From Amorphophallus konjac (lineage: Eukaryota; Streptophyta; Magnoliopsida; Alismatales; Araceae): a stretch of 64,000 nucleotides of DNA. A program made the translations under genes and the position numbers. Below, one piece after another: positions 43,559 through 56,328 of the stretch (position 1 is its first letter; the number at the start of each line of letters is the position of its first letter). Location: positions 35,922,708-35,986,707 of the forward strand of contig CM040127.1 in the NCBI GenBank assembly GCA_022559845.1. Direction: 5' to 3'. The notes beneath the pieces were generated by a model. It did not search any database and had not been told where the DNA came from. It worked only from the letters and a program-made list of their open reading frames with translations.

Positions 43559-45060
43559 TGTTGTATATACACTTGTTATATATATAACAGCTATATAGCA
43601 TTTATATATCTTGAATGGATTTCATCATAGGTTCACAACGTGGGTTCACAACATACAAGTCCATTTGCTTTCAATATATATATAGCATTTACATATAACA
43701 TGCAAGTGAATGGCTTTCAACCAAGGTTTACACAAATGCCAAATCATGCAGGTTGGGGCTTTACGTGACTTCTAAGGTGGCAAGGTGGGCTCCTTAAAGG
43801 CATGCACACAACAAAGGCTTCATTCAACATCTCCACGTGGGTATTCAACCCTTCACACATCAACAAAGGAAAAGCATGCAGGTGGCATCATGGGTCCGCG
43901 TGGTGGCCATTTGCAAGGAAAAGGCAAGTAGGATGGGCAGTTTTCAATGGCAGGATTCATTCATACGGACAAGGGCTCCACATGCAATGAGCTTCGCAAG
44001 GCAGGTCCATTTATGCAACACATGCGGCCAAGCCAACTTCAACACGGAGGGGTCGGCAGCCTCCTTCAACGCAAGGTTGGCAGGTCCACATCTTCACATG
44101 TCGGCAGAACAAACACATGGCAAGGCTCCACTTTGCTGTGAGTAATTCAAAGCATGTAACATGGCAGGTTCGGTAGTCTTCACATGCAAAGGCCAATCGG
44201 TTCACACCAACCGCGGCTCTCACCCAGTCGACAAGGCCAAAAGGCCACAAGCCTCCTTCATACACACCGAGTGGAAACAGAGAGAAAGAGAAAAGGAATT
44301 CAAATGGTGGCTTGGGTGTTCTCACTTGGAGAAATAGTGATATTTGGAAGCCTATATAAGGAGGAGAATGGCCTTAATCTCTCCCTAGTAGGTATAGTAC
44401 GTAGGGGGTAGCATTATGTTTCTTCCCCTCCTCTCTTAGTTCTCTAGAGTAGGATTAAGCTTGTTTATTTTATTTCTTTTATTAATTGTTATAATTTTGT
44501 TGTAATTGATTTTATTGTAATTTTCATACACTTATAAGTGTGTTTTAATTTATGTTCAAGTCCATTGGTGATGTTATTTGCATTTTTTATTTAACATAAT
44601 CTTCTCTCCATCTTTCTCCAATATTCTTCTAAAATTCTCTCTCGGTCAATTTCTAAAATTCTTCCAAAGACGGTTAAGAGACGCGGTTCCGATCCGGTCG
44701 AGTGTACGTCGTCGTTCCCGACGACTCGTAAATCAAAGGCTCGGGGAGACGACGGCATTATCACACCACGGCCGCACCAAATCTATCCCACTTCGTCTAT
44801 TTTATTTCGCATTTAATTTTGTTATTTCTTTAGATTCATTTATTTTCGTACAATTTTACTTTTCAATTAGTTAAATCTCACGCAAAATTCGAAACTCTCA
44901 AATATAAGAATTTTTCAACTCATGCTTAAATGAAAATATTTCTTCCTCGTGGGATCGACATGTGTTACCACTTATCTTTAATTTTAATCTTTTTAGTGAG
45001 TGAGTTCGGTTAATTTTAAAATTGTGACACGGCTTTTAACGACGAGTTTTGTGCGCATCA
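43189..45060 (+). mobile_element. Array LTR 1
   Basis: TGATAAGTGT...GTGCGCATCA, 1872 bp. It contains a long (TA)n tract (about 43508-43556), a TATA box TATATAA at 44353-44359, and upstream of it a reading frame shared with the other copies but ended early by TAA near 44144. The left flank CTTCC (43184-43188) is a possible TSD half. Confidence 0.9.
43441..43556. repeat. (TA)n microsatellite in array LTR 1
   Basis: Alternating TA of about 48 bases with flanking TATATATG runs. The same site holds much shorter TA tracts in LTRs 2, 3, 4 and 6, so it is length-variable among copies. Confidence 0.9.
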
Positions 45061-45932
45061 AATTTGGGCACCGTTACCGGGGATGATGGAAAATCAAATA
45101 GTTGGGGGGTGTGAAAAGACTGAGATAAAGATGATGGAAAATTTATCTAATCTAGCCATGAAAAACTGATATAAGAATCTTTTTAACGTTCATGTGCACT
45201 TTAGACAAAAGAAAATCACTTTGCACGCTAATAAAATAAATAGGACAAGCCTTCTGCTATTTTGGGTATGTTGTCTGATATTTCGCACTTCTTACAGAAG
45301 AGATCTTTTATAAGCTTTCTGCCAAGTTATCTATAAAAAATTAGTGCAAAAACACAATTGAAATAATAATTGAGAAAAAGGCACCATGAAAAATGTCCCA
45401 AATCTGAGTAACCGGGCCTACTTCACCTAAGACGTGTTGAGGTTCGCGTCAAAAGGAAAAGGGAACCTTGATATGTGAAATCGGGCATGCTTCTCCTAAG
45501 GCAAGAGTCGAGGTTCGCGTTAAACAGTGAAGGGTAGTGTAGCATCATGTGTGTAGAAAAAAAAATAAAAAAGATCCCAAAGGGACGAAATAATAAGGCA
45601 AATAAAAGCTAGTATTCTTAATGCTCTGATTAAGAAGTGCAGGGTAGAAAGACACTTGTTCAAGAATAACAAATGGGGGACGCAATTATCTTCATTGTGG
45701 ACTTAGCATTTCACATGCACAAGTGTAACTGAATTTTGATTCGAATTCTTGATCATGTGTCTTAATTTCTACATAAAGCTAGTGTGCGTTAATGCTTCCA
45801 GATCTCTAATCTTTAGTTAAGTCTATGAAGGAAGAACTTGATATGAGAGTATGGACTTTGTAAACTCTTGTTGGTCTTTAATTTTAATTATTTGCATTGC
45901 TAAGGGACTAGCAATGAATAAGTTGGGAGGTG
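45061..45932 (+). mobile_element. Array interior 1 (non-coding)
   Basis: Begins with a degenerate primer site (TGGGCACCGTTACCGGGGA, 45065-45083) and ends in GTTGGGAGGTG before LTR 2. Its body matches the 3' UTR of the Athila element at 9994-10860 in reverse complement, so all coding sequence has been lost from this unit type. Confidence 0.88.
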
Positions 45933-47618
45933 TGATAAGTGTATAATTTTACATGTTAATTGATGTTATAACACACTTTTATGAGTTTTAATATATATAA
46001 CTATGCATTTATCACACTTAATTTCAATTCCAGATCAAAACGTTTAATTACCTGATTTAATTCAATTTTTATTCTTTTTTACAGGCATAAAGAAGATCAC
46101 ACCGTCGAAAGTCCATTGTACAAGTCCAAGCTTAATTCAAATAAAAAAAAGAAAACAAAGAGAAAACAAAGAAATAAATAGATTTCAATATATATATATA
46201 TGTATATAATATTCAAAGATAATATACATACATATGCAATATATATGTAATATATATATAAGTGTTGTATATACACTTGTTATATATATAACAGCTATAT
46301 AGCATTTATATATCTTGAATGGATTTCATCATAGGTTCACAACATACAAGTCCATTTGCTTTCAATATATATCTAGCATTTACATATAACATGCAAGTGA
46401 ATGGCTTTCAACCAAGGTTTACACAAATGCCAAATCATGCAGGTTGGGGCTTTACGTGACTTCTAAGGTGGCAAGGTGGGCTCCTTAAAGGCATGCACAC
46501 AACAAAGGCTTCATTCAACATCTCCATGTGGGTATTCAACCCTTCACACATCAACAAAGGAAAAGCATGCAGGGTGGACATTTGCAAGGAAAAGGCATGT
46601 AGGATGGGCAGTTTTCAATGGCAGGATTCATTCATACGGACAAGGGCTCCACATGCAATGAGCTTCGCAAGGCAGGTCCATTTATGCAACACATGCGGCC
46701 AAGCCAACTTCAACACGGAGGGGTCGACAGCCTCCTTCAACGCAAGGTTGGCGGGTCCACATCTTCACATGTCGGCAGAACAAACACATGGCAAGGCTCC
46801 ACTTTGCTGTGAGCAATTCAAAGCATGCAACATGGCAGGTTCGGCAGTCTTCACATGCAAAGGCCAATCGGTTCACACCAACCGCAGCTCTCACCCAGTC
46901 GACAAGGCCAAAAGGCCACAAGCCTCCTTCACACACACCGAGTGGAAACAGAGAGAAAGAGAAAAGGAATTCAAATGGTGGCTTGGGTGTTCTAACTTGG
47001 AGAAATAGTGATATTTGGAAGCCTATATAAGGAGGAGAATGACCTTAATCTCTCCCTAGTAGACATCGTACGTAGAGGGTAGCATTATGTTTCTTTCCCT
47101 CCTCTCTTAGTTCTCCAGAGTAGGATTAAGCTTGTTTATTTTATTTCTTTTATTAATTGTTATAATTTTGTTGTAATTGATTTTATTGTAATTTTCATAC
47201 ACTTATAAGTGTGTTTTAATTTATGTTTAAGTCCATTGGTGATGTTATTTGCATTTTTTATTTAACATAATCTTCTCTCCATCTTTCTCCAATATTCTTT
47301 TAAAATTCTCTCTCGGTCAATTTCTAAAATTCTTCCAAAGACGGTTAAGAGACGCGGTTCCGATCCGGTCGAGTGTACGTGGTCGTTCCCGACGACTCGT
47401 AAATCAAAGGCTCGAGGAGACGACGCCGTTATCACACCACGGCCGCACCAAATCTATCCCACTTCGTCTATTTTATTTCGCATTTAATTTTGTTATTTCT
47501 TTAGATTCATTTATTTTCGTGCAATTTTACTTTTCAATTAGTTAAATCTCACTCAAAATTTGAAACTCTCAAATATAAGAAATTTTCAACTCATGCTTAA
47601 ATGAAAATATTTCTTCCT

Positions 47619-48640
47619 ACTTACAAACACCAGTTTGGAATCTGCAAATATACTCAGCCGATTGAGATCATCCACAATTGGGGCCAATATCAAAAGACCA
47701 AAAGGCTTTATTTCCATGCTAGTTACTCTTTTGATTACTTGGGAGATATGGAAAAACAGATGCAAGGCCAGGTATGAAGGTCACAGAATCAATCTCTCTA
47801 AGATTGTTAATAAGATATTAGAGGAGATTAGCCAAATTTTAAAGCATATCAAGTTTCTAGGAATCAGTTCTGATTATTACAATGTCCTCCGGGGTTTTGG
47901 AATTGAAGTCTGCAACCATCATATTACTTTCTTTACTGTATGCTGGACAGCCCCTACTATTCATTACTCTCTCAATGTTGATGGAGCTAGTAAAGGAAAT
48001 CCAGGACCATCCGGGGGAGGAGGATGTTTTCGAGACTCTCATGGACATTTACTGCTTGGATTCTCATATTTTTATGGTAATGGCTCTAACATGGTGGCTG
48101 AAGGAAGAGCCTTACTAGATGGTCTTCGCCTAGCTCAATTACACTCAATCACTTTGTCGGTTATATATACAGATTCAATGGTTTTGATGGAGCTGCTAAG
48201 CAACAAAAGAGAACCACCATGGTCTCTCCTCCCTTGGTGGAAGCCACTTCAGCAACTTTTCTCATACTTCAACTGCCCCATTCTCCATGCGTATAGAGAA
48301 ACCAATCAGCTAGCTGATGCATTGGCTAACCATGCGGTTCTCATTGGACAGAACATGAAGTTCCTAGCATACAGTGAGCTGCCTTTACTAGCCAAAGGCT
48401 ATGCTAAAGCCAACGCCTACGGTATACCAAACTTTCGTAGGAGACTTGTATAGGATTCTTTTTTTCCTTTCACTCATTGTTTGACATAGACAAAAGTCTC
48501 CTCCGATATTGTACTTACAATTTACACAAAAATAAAATTGCATCGAGTGGATCGATGGTGGAGTGAGAACATTCCCATCCTCTGGAATGGGGGTGCACTC
48601 TCCCTTCATCCTACTTGATGTTTTTACTTTAAAAAAATAT
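47619..48640 (+). mobile_element. 5'-truncated LINE (plant L1-type) with TSD
   Basis: An insertion into array LTR 2 flanked by ATATTTCTTCCT (47607-47618) and ATATTTCTTCAT (48641-48652), a 12-bp duplication with one change. The end reads TTTAAAAAAATAT, a short A-rich tail. Truncation at the 5' end, variable TSD and the A-tail fit target-primed reverse transcription. Confidence 0.88.
47635..48453 (+). CDS. LINE ORF2 C-terminus with RNase H domain (partial)
   Basis: An open frame of about 270 codons that continues upstream to the truncation point; it has no true start. The first part (ITWEIWKNRCKARYEG) is the linker found between the RT region and RNase H in plant L1 ORF2. The RNase H domain has all four catalytic-type acids visible: NVDGASKGNPGP, AEGRALLDGLRLA, IYTDSMVLMELL and NQLADALAN. 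No stop or frameshift is seen before the natural end TAG at 48451. Endonuclease and RT are missing, so the fragment cannot move. Confidence 0.85.
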   Translation: MESANILSRLRSSTIGANIKRPKGFISMLVTLLITWEIWKNRCKARYEGHRINLSKIVNKILEEISQILKHIKFLGISSDYYNVLRGFGIEVCNHHITFFTVCWTAPTIHYSLNVDGASKGNPGPSGGGGCFRDSHGHLLLGFSYFYGNGSNMVAEGRALLDGLRLAQLHSITLSVIYTDSMVLMELLSNKREPPWSLLPWWKPLQQLFSYFNCPILHAYRETNQLADALANHAVLIGQNMKFLAYSELPLLAKGYAKANAYGIPNFRRRLV

Positions 48641-48766
48641 ATATTTCTTCATCGTGGGATCGACCCGTACTTACCACTTTGCTTGAATTTTAATCTTTTT
48701 AGTGAGTGAGTTTGGTTAATTTTGAAATTGTGGCACGGCTTTTAACGACAAATTTTGTGCGCATCA

Positions 48767-49638
48767 AATTTTGGCACCGTTGCCGGGGATGATGGAAAAT
48801 CAAATAGTTGGGGGGTGTGAAAAGACTGAGATAAAGATGATGGAAAATTTATCTAATCTAGCCATGGAAAACTGATATAAGAATCTTTTTAAAGTTCATG
48901 TGCACTTTAGACAAAAGAAAATCACTTTGCACGCTAATAAAACAAATAGGACAAGCCTTCTGCTATTTTGGGCATGTTGTCTGATATTCCGCACTTCTTA
49001 CAGAAGAGATCTTTTATAAGCTTTCTGCCAAGTTATCTATCAAAAATTAGTGCAAAAACACAATTGAAAAAATAATTGAGAAAAACGCACCATGAAAAAT
49101 GTCCCAAATCTGAGTAACCGGGTCTACTTCACCTAAGACGTGTTGAGGTTCGCGTCAAAAGGAAAAGGGAACCTTGATCTGTGAAATCGGGCCTGCTCCT
49201 CCTAAGGCAAGAGTCCAGGTTCGCGTTAAACAGTGAAGGGTAGTGCAGCATCATGTGTGTAGAAAAAAATAAAAAAGATCCCAAAGGGACGAAATAATAA
49301 GGCAAACAAAAACTAGTATTCTTAATGCTCTGATTAAGAAGTGCAGGGTAGAAAGACACTTGTTCAAGAATAGCAAATGGGGGACGCAATTGTGTTCATT
49401 GTGGACTTAGCATTTCACATGCACAAGTATAACTGAATTTTGATTAGAATTCTTAATCATGTGTCTTAATTTCCTACATAAGGCTAGTCTGCGTTAATGC
49501 TTCCAGATCTCTAAACTTTAGTTAAGTCTATGAAGGAAGAACTTGATATGAGAGTATGGACTTTCCAAACTCTTGTTGGTCTTTAATTTTAATTATTTGC
49601 ATTGCTAAGGGACTAGCAATGAATAAGTTGGGGGGGTG
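48767..49638 (+). mobile_element. Array interior 2 (non-coding)
   Basis: 872 bp with primer site TGGCACCGTTGCCGGGGA at 48772-48789, and a polypurine tract (AGTTGGGGGGGTG) before LTR 3. Shortly after the primer site lies AGTTGGGGGGTGTGAAAAG, which resembles a polypurine tract plus LTR start with changes. Confidence 0.88.
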
Positions 49639-50395
49639 TGATAAGTGTATAATTTTACATGTTAATTAATGTTATAACACACTTTTATGAGTTTTAATAT
49701 ATATCACTATGCATTTATCACACTTAATTTCAATTCCAGATCAAAACGTTTAATTGCCTGATTTAATTCAATTTTTATATTATTTTACAGGCATAAAGAA
49801 GATCACACCGTCGAAAGCCCATTGTACAAGTCCAAGCTTAATTCAAATAAAAAAAGAAAAAAAAAGAAGAAAACAAAGAGAAAACAAAGAAATAAATAGA
49901 TTTCAATATATATATATGTATATAATATTCAAAGATAATATACATACATATGCAATATATATGTAATATACATATATATATAAGTGTTGTATATACACTT
50001 GTTATATATATAACAGCTATATAGCATTTATATATCTTGAATGGATTTCATCATAGGTTCACAACGTGGGTTCACAACATACAAGTCCATTTGCTTTCAA
50101 TATATATATAGCATTTACATATAACATGCAAGTGAATGGCTTTCAACCAAGGTTTACACAAATGCCAAATCATGCAGGTTGGGGCTTTACGTGACTTCTA
50201 AGGTGGCAAGGTGGGCTCCTTAAAGGCATGCACACAACAAAGGCTTCATTCAACATCTCCACGTGGGTATTCAACCCTTCACACATCAACAAAGGAAAAG
50301 CATGCAGGTGGCATCATGGGTCCGTGTGGTGGTCATTTGCAAGGAAAAGGCATGTAGGATGGGTAGTTTTCAATGGCAGGATTCATTCATACGGA

Positions 50396-50400
50396 CAAGG
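50396..50400. repeat. Target-site duplication CAAGG of solo LTR F
   Basis: CAAGG here and at 51643-51647. The other array LTRs read GGACAAGGGCTCC without interruption, so the empty site is known from several copies. Confidence 0.95.
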
Positions 50401-51642
50401 TGTAACGACCCGAGAATCCGATTACCGGGAAGGCCCGATAACCCGAGACTCGCACCGCCGCCCACGAGTCGGGAGGGCTCGGAAGGGCTAAAAGGAGTGT
50501 GGAGGCACAAGGAAATAGGAAATAAAGCAGGACAATTCAACAATTAACAGAAATAAATAAACAACTACAACAGAGTCCAGTCCAACCGAAAGTACAGTCT
50601 AAAGCAGTAAAGCGTACCACATGCCAAGTGAACACTCGGCCCGGCGAGCTGGCAACTAAGAACCTCCGCATCGCGCCCTCGAACCTCGAGGAAGAAGAAC
50701 CGCCTCACCTGAAAAGCAGGGAATGAGTCTCCAAAACAGAGACTCAGCAGGGATCCCGCGGAACCCCAACCGGAAACAACGGCGTAGCGGAAAGGAGAGC
50801 TACAACTACAGCAGGAACAGCAAACCGGTGGCCGGTCAAAACTCAGCTCTACAGCTACTCCTACTGTACCAGAAAACACGACCCAGTCTCCCATCGGGGA
50901 CAACCAAGCCACGCACCCGACCACCCGATTCCATGATCGGGGACCACTAAACACGAGCCGCCCTAGCCACGCTACTAGGAAAACGTCACGATACCTCCGC
51001 AGCGGAGGCCTGCCCTCACCAAAAGGGCCCAAGCCAAAACCACACGGTCAGGGAACACGGTCACGACCTCACCGTCGTGAACACAACACTATCTGGGAAA
51101 AGGCCCTCGGTGAAACTCACCGGAAACCCCAGACCTCGACTCCGGGAACTCTCCCGAAACCACTCACGAAGTCCCGTCTCACGGACGGAAACAAAACCTG
51201 GTACACAACAACTCACGTCACGTGACAGGAGAGAACGTGAGAGAAGAGAGAGGGAGGGAAGAGAGAAATGAGATGGGGAGAGAGAAAAAGGAGGTTATTA
51301 TATAGAAAATCCAGAAATTCCCGAAAATACCGAAAAATAGAAAATCACACTTCTGCGATCCTCGGAACACACCGATCGCAACGGTACCACACGTGCCCTG
51401 GTGAACAGCCCGGTTCACCCGTAACGAGGTTCCGAAGGAATTACCGAAACACACATCGGGAATCGGAAAACACACGCGGAAAAGTCGCGGAACACTTCCG
51501 GGCCTCCGAAACAACTCCGGATCGCGCCGATCCGAACATGAAAGATGTCCGAAATGAAATTTCAGACACAACGGAGTCGGACACTCTGAAAAACCAGATC
51601 CAGGACCCAAAAATAAGGATCCGAAAGATCCAGGGCATTACA
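50401..51642 (-). mobile_element. Solo LTR F, Tekay-type, internally deleted
   Basis: On the minus strand it starts TGTAATGCCCTGG at 51642 and ends GGGTCGTTACA at 50401, with perfect TG...CA ends. At 1242 bp it is about half the length of its relatives. Comparison with LTR D places the deletion at about 51233, where a sequence matching 21885-21905 is joined to one matching 23768 onwards, with shared GGAG/AGGAG at the junction. This removed the hairpin array, the G-box motif and the putative donor; the TATA region (about 51290-51305) and the acceptor-like CAG|GTGAGG (about 50716-50722) remain. Confidence 0.92.
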
Positions 51643-52734
51643 CAAGGGCTCTACATGCAATGAGCTTCGCAAGGCATGTCCATTTATGCAACACATGCGG
51701 CCAAGCCAACTTCAACACGGAGGGGTCGGCAGCCTCCTTCAACGCAAGGTTGGCAGGTCCCCATCTTCACATGTCGGCAGAACAAACACATGGCAAGGCT
51801 CCACTTTGCTGTGAGCAATTCAAAGCATGCAACATGGTAGGTTCGACAGTCTTCGCATGCAAAGGCCAATCGGTTCACACCAACCGCGGCTCTCACCCAG
51901 TCGACAAGGCCAAAAGGCCACAAGCCTCCTTCACACACACCGAGAGGAAACAGAGAGAAAGAGAAAAGGAATTCAAATGGTGGCTTGGGTGTTCTCACTA
52001 GGAGAAATAGTGATATTTGGAAGTCTATATAAGGAGGAGAATGGCCTTAATCTCTCTCTAGTAGGCATAGTACGTAGAGGGTAGCATTATGTTTCTTTCC
52101 CTCCTCTCTTAGTTCTCTAGAGTAGGATTAAGCTTGTTTATTTTATTTCTTTTATTAATTGTTATAATTTTGTTGTAATTGATTTTATTGTAATTTTCAT
52201 ACACTTATAAGTGTGTTTTAATTTATGTTTAAGTCCATTGGTGATGTTATTTGTATTTTTTATTTAACATAATCTTCTTTCCATCTTTCTCCAATATTCT
52301 TCTAAAATTCTCTCTCGGTCAATTTCTAAAATTCTTCCAAAGACGGTTAAGAGACGCGGTTCCCATCCGGTCGAGTGTACGTGGTCGTTCCCGACGACTC
52401 GTAAATCAAAGGCTCGAGGAGACGACGCCGTTATCACACCACGGCCGCACCAAATCTATCCCACTTCGTCTATTTTATTTCGCATTTAATTTTGTTATTT
52501 CTTTAGATTCATTTATTTTCGTGCAATTTTACTTTTCAATTAGTTAAATCTCACTCAAAATTTGAAACGCTCAAATATAAGAATTTTTCAACTCATGCTT
52601 AAATAAAAATATTTCTTCCTCGTGGGATCGACCCGTACTTACCACTTTGCTTGAATTTTAATCTTTTTTGTGAGTGAGTTTGATTAATTTTGAAATTATG
52701 GCACGGCTTTTAACGACGAGTTTTGTGCGCATCA

Positions 52735-53605
52735 AATTTTGGCACCGTTGCCGGGGATGATGGAAAATCAAATAGTTGGGGGGTGTGAAAAGACTGAGAT
52801 AAAGATGATGGAAAATTTATCTAATCTAGCCATGGAAAACTGATATAAGAATCTTTTTAAAGTTCATGTGCACTTTAGACAAAAGAAAATCACTTTGCAC
52901 GCTAATAAAACAAATAGGACAAGCCTTCTGCTATTTTGGGTATGTTGTCTGATATTCCGCACTTCTTACAGAAGAGATCTTTTATAAGCTTTCTGCCAAG
53001 TTATCTATCAAAAATTAGTGCAAAAACATAATTAAAAAAATAATTGAGAAAAAGGCACCATGAAAAATGTCCCAAATCGGAGTAACCGGGTCTACTTCAC
53101 TTAAGACGTGTTGAGGTTCACGTCAAAAGGAAAAGGGAACCTTGATCTGTGAAATCGGGTCTGCTCCTCCTAAGGTAAGAGTCGAGGTTCGCGTTAAACA
53201 GTGAAGGGTAGTGCAGCATCATGTGTGTAGAAAAAAATAAAAAAGATCCCAAAGGGACGAAATAATAAGGCAAACAAAAACTAGTATTCTTAATGCTCTG
53301 ATTAAGAAGTGCATGGTAGAAAGACACTTGTTCAAGAATAGCAAATCGGGGACGCAATTGTCTTCATTGTGGACTTAGCATTTCACATGCACAAGTGTAA
53401 CTGAATTTTGATTAGAATTCTTGATCATGTGTCTTAATTTCCTACATAAGGCTAATCTGCGTTAATGCTTCCAGATCTCTAAACTTTAGTTAAGTCTATG
53501 AAGGAAGAACTTGATATGAGAGTATGGACTTTGCAAACTCTTGTTAGTCTTTAATTTTAATTGTTTGCATTGCTAAGGGACTAGCAATGAATAAGTTGGG
53601 GGGTG
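52735..53605 (+). mobile_element. Array interior 3 (non-coding)
   Basis: 871 bp, primer site at 52740-52757, polypurine tract directly before LTR 4. No coding motif. Confidence 0.88.
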
Positions 53606-55459
53606 TGATAAGTGTATAAGTTACATGTTAATTAATGTTATAACACACTTTTATGAGTTTTAATATATATCACGATGCATTTATCACACTTAATTTCAAT
53701 TCCAGATCAAAACGTTTAATTGCCTGATTTAATTCAATTTTTATTCTATTTTACAGGCATAAAGAAGATCACACCGTCGAAAGTCCATTGTACAAGTCCA
53801 AGCTTAATTCAAATAAAAAAAGAAAAACAAAGAAGAAAACAAAGAGAAAACAAAGAAATAAATAGATTTCAATATATATATATATGTATATAATATTCAA
53901 TGATAATATACATACATATGCAATATATATGTAATATATATATATATATATATAAGTGTTGTATATACACTTGTTATATATATAACAGCTATATAGCATT
54001 TATATATCTTGAATGGATTTCATCTTAGGTTCACAACGTGGGTTCACAACATACAAGTCCATTTGCTTTCAATATATATATAGCATTTACATATAACATG
54101 CAAGTGAATGGCTTTCAACCAAGGTTTACACAAATGCCAAATCATGCAGGTTGGGGCTTTACGTGACTTCTAAGGTGGCAAGGTGGGCTCCTTAAAGGCA
54201 TGCACACAACAAAGGCTTCATTCAACATCTCCACGTGGGTATTCAACCCTTCACACATCAACAAAAAAAAAGTATGCAGGTCGCATCATGGGTCCACGTG
54301 GTGGCCATTTGCAAGGAAAAGGCATGTAGGATGGGCAGTTTTCAATGGCAGGATTCATTCATACGGATAAGGGCTCCACATGCAATGAGCTTCGCAAGGC
54401 AGGTCCATTTATGCAACACATGCGGCCAAGCCAACTTCAACATGGAGGGGTCGGCAGGCTCCTTCAACGCAAGGTTGGCGGGTCCACATCTTCACATGTC
54501 GGCAGAACAAACACATGGCAAGGCTCTACTTTGCTGTGAGCAATTCAAAGCATGCAACATGGCAGGTTCGACAGTCTTCACATGCAAAGGCCAATCGGTT
54601 CACACCAACCGCGGCTCTCACCCAGTCGACAAGGCCAAAAGGCCACAAGCCTCCTTCACACACACCGAGTGGAAACAGAGAGAAAGAGAAAAGGAATTCA
54701 AATGGTGGCTTGGGTGTTCTAACTTGGAGAAATAGTGATATTTGGAAGCCTATATAAGGAGGAGAATGGCCTTAATCTCTCCCTAGTAGGCATAGTACGT
54801 AGAGGGTAGCATTATGTTTCTTTCCCTCCTCTCTTAGTTCTCTAGAGTAGGATTAAGCTTGTTTATTTTATTTATTTTATTAATTGTTATAATTTTGTTG
54901 TAATTGATTTTATTGTAATTTTCATACACTTATAAGTGTGTTTTAATTTATGTTTAAGTCCATTGGTGATGTTATTTGCATTTTTTATTTAACATAATCT
55001 TCTCTCCATCTTTCTCCAATATTCTTCTAAAATTCTCTCTCGGTCAATTTCTAAAATTTTTCCAAAGACGGTTAAGAGACGCGGTTCCGATCTGGTCGAG
55101 TGTATGTGGTCGTTCCCGACGACTCGTAAATCAAAGGTTCGAGGAGATGACGCCGCTATCACACCACAGCCGCACCAAATCTATCCCACTTCGTCTATTT
55201 TATTTCGCATTTAATTTTGTTATTTCTTTAGATTCATTTATTTTCATGCAATTTTACTTTTCAATTAGTTAAATCTCATTCAAAATTCGAAACTCTCAAA
55301 TATAAGAATTTTTCAACTCATGCTTAAATGAAAATATTTCTTCCTCGTGGGATCGACCCGTACTTACCACTTTGCTTGAATTTTAATCTTTTTAGTGAGT
55401 GAGTTCGGTTAATTTTGAAATTGTGGCACGACTTTTAACGACGAGTTTTGTGCGCATCA
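53606..55459 (+). mobile_element. Array LTR 4
   Basis: 1854 bp, uninterrupted. TATA box 54751-54757. It holds the 166-codon reading frame at 54235-54735 in full. Confidence 0.9.
54235..54735 (+). other. Reading frame in the U3 part of array LTR 4
   Basis: A 166-codon frame that ends 15 bases before the TATA box, found at the same length in LTR 6 (58507-59007), with a different start in LTR 2 (to 47008), cut by the solo LTR in LTR 3, and shortened by a stop in LTR 1. It has no domain I recognise; it is Cys- and His-containing (HLCNTCGQANFN). It starts with a non-ATG codon as a frame and lies upstream of the promoter, so expression is doubtful. I list it because it stays open in several copies. 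Confidence 0.3.
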
Positions 55460-56328
55460 AATTTTGGCACCGTTGTCGGGGATGATGGAAAATCAAATAG
55501 TTGGGGGGTGTGAAAAGATTGAGATAAAGATGATGGAAAATTTATCTAATCTAGCCATGGAAAACTGATATAAGAATCTTTTTAAAGTTCATGTGCACTT
55601 TAGACAAAAGAAAATCACTTTGCACGCTAATAAAATAAATAGGGCAAGCCTTCTGCTATTTTGGATATGTTGTCTGATATTCCGCACTTCTTACAGAAGA
55701 GATCTTTTATAAGATTTCTTCCTAGTTATCTATCAAAAATTAGTGCAAAAATACAATTGAAAAAATAATTGAGAAAAAGGTACCATGAAAAATGCCTCAA
55801 ATCTGAGTAACCGGGCCTACTTCACCTAAGACGTGTTGAGGTTCGCGTCAAAAGGAAAAGGGAACCTTGATCTGTGAAATCGGGCCTGCTTCTCCTAAGG
55901 CAAGAGTCGAGGTTCGCGTTAAACAGTGAAGGATAGTGCAGCATCATGTGTGTAGAAAAAAATAAAAAAGATCCCAAAGGGATGAAATAATAAGGTAAAT
56001 AAAAACTAGTATTCTTAATGCTCTGATTAAGAAGTGCAGGGTAGAAAGACACTTATTCAAGAATAGCAAATGGGGACACAATTATCTTCATTGTGGACTT
56101 AGCATTTCACATGCACAAGTGTAACTGAATTTTGATTAGAATTCTTGATCATGTGTCTTAATTTCCTTCATAAGGTTAGTGTGCGTTAATGCTTCCAGAT
56201 CTCTAATCTTTAGTTAAGTCTATGAATGAAGAACTTGATATGAGAGTATGGACTTTACAAACTCTTGTTGGTCTTTAATTTTAATTGTTTGTATTGTTAA
56301 GGGACTAGCAATGAATAAGTTGGGGGTG
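55460..56328 (+). mobile_element. Array interior 4 (non-coding)
   Basis: 869 bp, primer site at 55465-55482 with one change (GTTGTCGGGGA). Polypurine tract TTGGGGGTG before LTR 5. Confidence 0.88.

Larger units (their letters stand above)
45933..48766 (+). mobile_element. Array LTR 2, interrupted by a LINE
   Basis: About 1.8 kb without the LINE (47619-48640 plus duplication). TATA box 47024-47030. A short deletion near 46570 changes the start of the LTR reading frame. Confidence 0.9.
49639..52734 (+). mobile_element. Array LTR 3, interrupted by solo LTR F
   Basis: About 1.85 kb once the solo LTR at 50401-51642 and one TSD copy are taken out. TATA box 52026-52032, with TCTATATAA in place of CCTATATAA. 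Confidence 0.9.
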
